A stretch of 9,934 bases of DNA from an uncultured Lachnospiraceae bacterium (lineage in GTDB: Bacteria; Bacillota; Clostridia; Lachnospirales; Lachnospiraceae). The stretch is taken from contig CAJUOE010000094.1 of the NCBI GenBank assembly GCA_910587895.1, positions 1 to 9,934 of the forward strand, in the 5' to 3' direction. The stretch's first letter is position 1. Every line of letters begins with the position of its first letter. Under the pieces are notes generated by a model. The model saw nothing but the letters and a program-made list of their open reading frames with translations. It did no database searches and was not told the DNA's origin. This document shows positions 6,841 through 9,934 of the stretch, one piece after another. The translations under genes and the position numbers were made by a program.

Positions 6841-6909
6841 TTGTTTTTGGATAAAATGAGCGAAGTCTACGCCGTCATTGATAGCAATGAAACGGGTGCC
6901 AACAAGTTT
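6841..6909 (-). pseudogene. Fragment of a second serine recombinase catalytic domain
   Basis: On the minus strand one frame reads KLVGTRFIAINDGVDFAHF. The core RFIAINDGVD is the highly conserved strand/turn of the catalytic domain of TnpX-like large serine recombinases, which normally have GVRFIAINDGVDS about 20 residues after the DLSRFGRD motif. The intact recombinase of this window has the homologous EVRFISITDNIDS. Neither the preceding active-site part nor the following helix is present in any frame. It is therefore a short relic of a different recombinase in the same orientation. The rest of 6749-7176 holds the inverted repeat at 6807-6837, a terminator (7026-7058) and a short plus-strand hydrophobic frame (about 7058-7171) I cannot assign. 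Confidence 0.45.
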
Positions 6910-7025
6910 CTAAGAAGCTACTATGGGTGAGTGAAAGAATATCTTGCATCTCTTCCAGAAGCCTCATTATCCACTACAATTTTCAGACCAGCACTGGCGA
7001 TTTTTAAAATGCCAAAAATGGGAGC

Positions 7026-7058
7026 AAAAAAACAGGAAATTTTTTGTCAATTTCCTGT
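7026..7058 (-). terminator. Rho-independent terminator of the XRE-lipoprotein operon
   Basis: Read on the minus strand, arms ACAGGAAATT and AATTTCCTGT pair perfectly over 10 bp with a 7-nt loop and are followed by a run of about seven T (complement of 7026-7032). It lies about 120 nt after the lipoprotein stop codon and has the right polarity for that transcript. Confidence 0.85.
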
Positions 7059-7176
7059 CTTGGGGTGCCATTCTATATAGCGGCGGCTATTCAGTTTTTA
7101 ACTGGCAAGCGATAATGATTGGGGCTGTTGCTCTTTATTCTGTGCTATTCGTATCTGTAAATCATTTGTAAAAGAA

Positions 7177-7740
7177 TTATCTTGCTGCGTCTGATGCACC
7201 ATAAGCAAAACTTACAATTGTAGCATTGCTGTATTTCTCAAATGCGGCATAATAATCTTCTTCTGAAATTGTTTTTGTTTCATTCTCCTTTGTCATGGTA
7301 TAAGCAGCGTTTCCGTTTTCATCAAATTGTTCGTTAATTACTTCTGCCAACTTAAGTGTACCGGATTTCTCAACCTCAAAACGCTGCATAGCGTGACCGG
7401 AAGCCGTATAGATGCCTGTTTCATCATAGGATATAGGATATGCCGTTCCCATACTCTCTATCGACCCTATGTTTTTAACTTCTTTGTCTACCAAATAATA
7501 TACATCACAATCAAGTGCCGCCTGTTTTCCTGTCCCTTCATCATACACCTGTGATGTAACAAGTAAAACCGGCAAAGGGGCATTCGTATCAATCGTTACA
7601 AAAAGCTCATTGTCCTCCAATCCTCCAATGGTTTCCCCGTAAATGTCAGCGTTATCTTTACTTTCTTTCCCACAGGCACATAGCGAAAAGATGAGCACAC
7701 ATAAAACGAAACATGAAACAACCTTTTTTGTCTTATACAT
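7177..7740 (-). CDS. Predicted lipoprotein of unknown function
   Basis: A 187-residue exported protein. A Lys-rich start and hydrophobic core (VVSCFVLCVLIFSLCAC) end in a lipobox-like LCAC, predicting cleavage before Cys23 and anchoring by a lipid, with GKES following. The mature part is acidic and looks globular: a strand-rich section with VTIDTNAPLPVLLVTSQVYDEG, a DVYYLVDKE segment, then GTAYPISYDETGIYTASGHAMQRFEVE, ending in a helical tail with SEEDYYAAFEKYSNATIV. I recognise no domain. It follows the membrane-bound XRE regulator by 5 nt, and its ribosome site AAGGAGA lies inside the end of that gene, so the two are translationally linked. An outside-facing lipoprotein next to a membrane-anchored repressor suggests a signal-sensing pair; this is inference. 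Confidence 0.85.
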   Translation of the reverse strand: MYKTKKVVSCFVLCVLIFSLCACGKESKDNADIYGETIGGLEDNELFVTIDTNAPLPVLLVTSQVYDEGTGKQAALDCDVYYLVDKEVKNIGSIESMGTAYPISYDETGIYTASGHAMQRFEVEKSGTLKLAEVINEQFDENGNAAYTMTKENETKTISEEDYYAAFEKYSNATIVSFAYGASDAAR

Positions 7741-7745
7741 ATTTT

Positions 7746-8267
7746 TCAGTCTCCTTTTTTTCTATTTTCAATGACATAACTTACAAACAGTACCAGTCCG
7801 ATCGCACCGGTAATCATAGACGGAATCATTAATCGCATATAATCAACGGGAGCGTCTGCATATTGCCCTGTTGCAATATATCGGTACAGCATATACTGGG
7901 TACTGAGCGTTGTGCTTTGTAACGCAATCACATAGGCAAAATTTAATACGCTGACCATAACAAAAATCAATCCGCCAATGAGTAACAGCGTCATTTTTCT
8001 GTTATGAAGATTTATTTTCATCAAATCTTCTAAAGTAATCTGTTCATCATTTCTGTTTGTCACACTTGTTTCCGCCTCCGTAAGCAAATCATCTAATGAC
8101 ACATGAAAAATCCTGCTTATTTTAACGATACTTTCTAAATCGGGAGAGGTGCTGTCTGACTCCCATTTGGAAATTGTCTGTCTGGACACGTCAATTTTCT
8201 CAGCTAATTGTTCCTGTGTCATTCCTGAAAGTTTTCTTAATTGGTTGAGTTTATTTCCAATTTTCAT
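7746..8267 (-). CDS. Membrane-anchored XRE-family transcriptional regulator
   Basis: A 173-residue protein. Residues 3-61 form a classical XRE/Cro-type helix-turn-helix (LRKLSGMTQEQLAEKIDVSR, then QTISKWESDSTSPDLESIVKI and VSLDDLL). After a hydrophilic linker come two membrane helices at about 92-116 and 146-166, separated by a loop of roughly 30 residues (QSTTLSTQYMLYRY to DAPVDYM), and a short basic tail. With the DNA-binding domain inside, the loop faces out. This architecture suits a one-component sensor that controls nearby genes, probably its own operon with the lipoprotein. The start has AAGGAGGA eight bases upstream (complement of 8276-8283) and an extended -10 promoter lies about 150 bp further up. 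The target operator was not identified. Confidence 0.92.
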   Translation of the reverse strand: MKIGNKLNQLRKLSGMTQEQLAEKIDVSRQTISKWESDSTSPDLESIVKISRIFHVSLDDLLTEAETSVTNRNDEQITLEDLMKINLHNRKMTLLLIGGLIFVMVSVLNFAYVIALQSTTLSTQYMLYRYIATGQYADAPVDYMRLMIPSMITGAIGLVLFVSYVIENRKKGD

Positions 8268-8307
8268 TTTCGTTGTCCTCCTTAATCGTGATTCTAAATG
8301 ATTTTAG

Positions 8308-8568
8308 TTATTTTTTCTATCAACATATCTTTACATTTGCGCTCAATATGGCGACATTAGGGAAAAAACCGCAATTATCTCCGTTTCAGATTTAACCCAT
8401 TCCAGAGATTTTCAAATTATAACATTTCTTTTATGGTTTTTCCATTTCGATTTGGAAATGCGGGATTTATACCAGAATAGTGTGGTGCTGGCGGTCTATC
8501 TCTTGTTTTCGGTTTCTTGCTTCTTTACCATACATAAGCATGATATCAAGGCTTATCGTTCGAGTTGA
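8308..8568 (+). pseudogene. Start-less frame with a phosphatase-like scrap and a hydrophobic tail
   Basis: The gene-free gap 8268-8638 holds, besides the minus-strand promoter, an open plus-strand frame of 86 codons with no upstream start or ribosome site. Its first half contains YGDIREKTAIISVSD, which resembles from memory the N-terminal strand of small dual-specificity-phosphatase-like proteins common in Lachnospiraceae accessory regions. The second half (FLLWFFHFDLEM to VVLAVYLLFSVSCFFTIHKHD) looks like the end of a membrane protein. The two halves do not obviously belong together, so this is probably a fused relic. Because the XRE promoter lies in it on the other strand, the frame is unlikely to be expressed. 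Chance cannot be excluded. Confidence 0.22.
8416..8444 (-). promoter_or_regulatory. Extended -10 promoter for the XRE-lipoprotein operon
   Basis: On the minus strand TGGAAA (complement of 8439-8444, four of six to TTGACA) is followed by 17 bp and a perfect TATAAT (complement of 8416-8421), preceded by the extended -10 TG motif (TGT before TATAAT). Transcription would start near 8409, giving a leader of about 140 nt before the XRE start codon. Confidence 0.6.
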
Positions 8569-8638
8569 TGGTGGAAATTTTATTTTTTCTGTGGTAAACT
8601 ATTTTCATCAACATCTGTCTACTAAGGTGGTGTAATAA

Positions 8639-9166
8639 ATGAAAATTGCACAGGCTACAAATGACAATTTGACAGAGCTAATGTCTTTTTACAGTGTAAT
8701 GTGTGATGTCCTTGGTGAAAAAAGTTTCCTGCCAAACGGGGATAAAGGTGGTTTTCCCTCGCAAGCAATGGTAGAGGAAGCTATCAAAGGCGGATGTCAA
8801 TTTATCGGCATAGAAGATAATAAAATCGTTGCAGCATATATTCTAAACCATGATTGCGACAGAGCATATAATACAGTTCACTGGCAAATCAACGCCGCAA
8901 AAAATGAAGTAGTCATTATGCACGCACTTCGTGTTCTGCCGGATTATGGCGGGCGTGGATATTCAAAGCAGCTTGTCGAACATGCAATCCAGACAGCAAG
9001 AAGCAGAGGTTGGAAAGCAATACGGTTAGACTGTCTGAAAGGGAATGATATACCTGTCAAAATGTATCAGTCATACGGTTTTAAATATGTGGATACTGTG
9101 GATATTACTTATGTCGATATAGGTATTCCCATGCCATTTCATCTTTACGAGCTTGTTTTGGGATAA
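8639..9166 (+). CDS. GNAT-family N-acetyltransferase
   Basis: A 175-residue soluble acetyltransferase that would move the acetyl group of acetyl-CoA to an amine. The GNAT fold is visible: an N-terminal helix pair (about 8-50), FIGIEDNKIVAAYILN (55-70), motif A with the core strand VVIMHALRVLP (91-101) and the CoA pyrophosphate loop DYGGRGYS (102-109), and motif B with DIPVKMYQSYGFKYV (137-151). The substrate cannot be read from sequence: antibiotic, peptide N-terminus and small amines are all possible, and no aminoglycoside-type signature is seen. The start has AAGGTGGTG eight bases upstream; TAAACT with a TG at the extended position (8595-8600) is a weak promoter candidate. It is divergent from the XRE operon and has its own terminator, so it looks like a single-gene cargo unit. 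Confidence 0.9.
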   Translation: MKIAQATNDNLTELMSFYSVMCDVLGEKSFLPNGDKGGFPSQAMVEEAIKGGCQFIGIEDNKIVAAYILNHDCDRAYNTVHWQINAAKNEVVIMHALRVLPDYGGRGYSKQLVEHAIQTARSRGWKAIRLDCLKGNDIPVKMYQSYGFKYVDTVDITYVDIGIPMPFHLYELVLG

Positions 9167-9287
9167 ACAGCTTAACGCAATCAGCAGTCATGCTCTCCGG
9201 CATGACCGCTTTTCCATACTTTGCTATACAGAATAGGATGGCGTATGTTCTGCGGTATCTGCCGTCAATCACGTTATAGACATTCAT
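9105..9287 (-). CDS. Possible small protein antisense to the GNAT 3' end
   Basis: A 60-residue frame starting MNVYNVIDGRYRRTYAILF and continuing CIAKYGKAVMPESMTADC reads like a genuine basic protein in its first ~43 residues (complement of about 9159-9287). The last 17 residues come from the antisense of the GNAT coding end. The ribosome site is weak (GGTGGTGTGGGAA before ATG). The simplest reading is the start of a mobile-element gene whose 3' part was replaced when the GNAT unit arrived, now perhaps not expressed. I cannot name a family, and the GNAT terminator hairpin falls inside it. Confidence 0.33.
   Translation of the reverse strand: MNVYNVIDGRYRRTYAILFCIAKYGKAVMPESMTADCVKLFIPKQARKDEMAWEYLYRHK
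9183..9213 (+). terminator. Rho-independent terminator after the GNAT gene
   Basis: AGCAGTCATGC (9183-9193) and GCATGACCGCT (9200-9210) pair over 11 positions with one mismatch around a 6-nt loop, followed by TTTT. It begins 16 nt after the GNAT stop codon. The same DNA is inside a minus-strand open frame. Confidence 0.7.
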
Positions 9288-9934
9288 TTCCCACACCACC
9301 CAAAAACCGAGAACTGCCAAACAATGGGCGTGTCATGTTTCCCTTTTCGTGGGGCAATACGACGGTTTTTCAAAAATGCCAAAAATGAAATCCCAATGCT
9401 AAAAAACGGCCGCCAAGTAATCGCCGCGAGCGACGCCATGAGCGCAAAAACTATCATACAACTATACGCAAAAAGTCGTGGTTTTTCCCCGATAAAAGTA
9501 TTCGTCACTCCCGCATCGCATAAGTTTGACCGCCACAAAATAAACCACGTGAACACAATCGAAAGCCCCGCTATCAAAAGCACGGACGCACTCACCCTCA
9601 ACCAAATCGGCATCGTCCACTTGTGCTGTTTTTTCAGAGCCTCTTTCTTCGACAACCTTTTTTTGCGGAACTTTTCACGCAAACTCGGCCTTCCCGCTTC
9701 CTCCGATGTCCCGCCCGCTCCTAGCGCTTCATACTCTTCAGCATCCTCTGGCTCGAGTTGCTCGTCTACCTCTTCCCTAATCTCAAACTCACCCGCCAGC
9801 TCCTCTGCCTCCTTGGCTACAATCTCCTCCTCGCGTTTCTTCTTCTGGTCGTCGGTCAGGAAGACCATATCGCTCTGATAGTTCTTATACAATGTCTCCG
9901 CTGCCTTTGACAACTCGTTGACCTCTTTCTCCCA
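9284..9934 (-). pseudogene. Truncated membrane protein, possibly LTA-synthase-type (5' end beyond window)
   Basis: The frame is open from the window edge. The visible N-terminal part is very acidic and probably coiled (QKKKREEEIVAKEAEELAGEF, then EEVDEQLEPEDAEEYEAL), followed by a basic stretch (REKFRKKRLSKKEALKKQHK) and membrane helices: IWLRVSASVLLIAGLSIVFTWFILW and, after a loop (DAGVTNTFIGEKPRLF), YSCMIVFALMASLAAITW. A third helix starts at FFSIGISFLAFL and stops abruptly; from KNRRIAPRKGKHDTPIV on the sequence is no longer membrane-like and ends in CGK. The helix-loop-helix with TNTF...EKPRLF resembles the membrane part of lipoteichoic-acid-synthase-type enzymes, which I infer tentatively; the catalytic sulfatase-like domain would be lost. 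The base composition is GC-richer than the element, as in the pts region, so it looks like host DNA broken near 9370-9387. Confidence 0.5.

Larger units (their letters stand above)
4820..9372. mobile_element. Serine-recombinase element (approximate limits)
   Basis: The AT-richer segment between two broken, GC-richer host genes carries a large serine recombinase at one edge, a small ORF just upstream of it, recombinase debris, a lipoprotein/XRE pair and an acetyltransferase. The left limit is set by loss of the deacetylase frame after FDAAWG (about 4818-4822). The right limit is set by loss of plausible membrane-helix sequence in the minus-strand gene (about 9370-9387). No conjugation, relaxase or replication gene is present, so it is a small cargo element, a decayed remnant, or part of a rearranged larger element. 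I could not find matching att half-sites at the two ends by eye. Confidence 0.55.

Noticed and set aside
6857..6931. Plus-strand frame MSEVYAVIDSNETGANKFLRS
   Set aside because: It is the antisense of the RFIAINDGVD recombinase fragment, has no ribosome site and ends after 24 residues.
6944..7171. 75-residue plus-strand frame with a hydrophobic C-terminus
   Set aside because: No ribosome site, no recognisable domain, and it overlaps the minus-strand terminator. The hydrophobic end (about 7058-7171) may be a relic but cannot be supported as a gene.
9324..9878. 184-residue plus-strand frame rich in Ser and Ala
   Set aside because: It is the complement of the acidic/coiled region of the minus-strand membrane protein. 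The Ser runs mirror Glu/Ala-rich codons, and there is no ribosome site or recognisable domain.

Overview
The window looks like the chromosome of a low-to-mid-GC Firmicute of the Clostridia, most likely a gut Lachnospiraceae-type bacterium. This rests on strong AGGAGG-like ribosome sites, the clostridial style of the PTS proteins, and a TnpX-type large serine recombinase. No 16S or other phylogenetic marker is present, so the assignment is inference.

Region 1 (about 1-4302) is a complete phosphotransferase (PTS) operon. A consensus sigma-70-type promoter (TTGACA, 17 bp, TATAGT) is followed by an EIIA-Glc-type protein (crr), Enzyme I (ptsI), HPr (ptsH) and a NagE-like EIICB permease, and the operon ends in a hairpin terminator. 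The four genes form a closed phosphorelay: PEP to Enzyme I (His187), HPr (His15), EIIA (His85), EIIB (Cys435), then the sugar carried by EIIC, probably N-acetylglucosamine or glucose. HPr has Lys where the regulatory Ser46 of classical Gram-positive HPr would be.

Region 2 (about 4349-4839) is the 5' part of a membrane-anchored polysaccharide deacetylase with a self-complementary leader. The reading frame is lost just after the first NodB motif (FDAAWG), so almost the whole catalytic domain is missing.

Region 3 (about 4820-9372) is AT-richer accessory DNA with the hallmarks of an integrated element. It holds a large serine recombinase with hairpins at its 3' end, a 46-residue TTG-start ORF just upstream of it, a scrap of a second serine recombinase, a lipoprotein co-transcribed with a membrane-anchored XRE regulator (own promoter and terminator), a GNAT acetyltransferase with a terminator, and further remnants.

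Region 4 (about 9373-9934) is GC-richer DNA carrying, on the minus strand, the acidic N-terminus and first membrane helices of a protein that may be an LTA-synthase-type enzyme. It loses similarity in mid-helix and runs off the window at its 5' side.

The two flanks of the element are therefore fragments of two different genes. A simple insertion into one gene does not produce this. Insertion with deletion of convergent 3' ends, recombination between two elements, or an assembly chimera are the alternatives. I see no rRNA, tRNA or CRISPR array.
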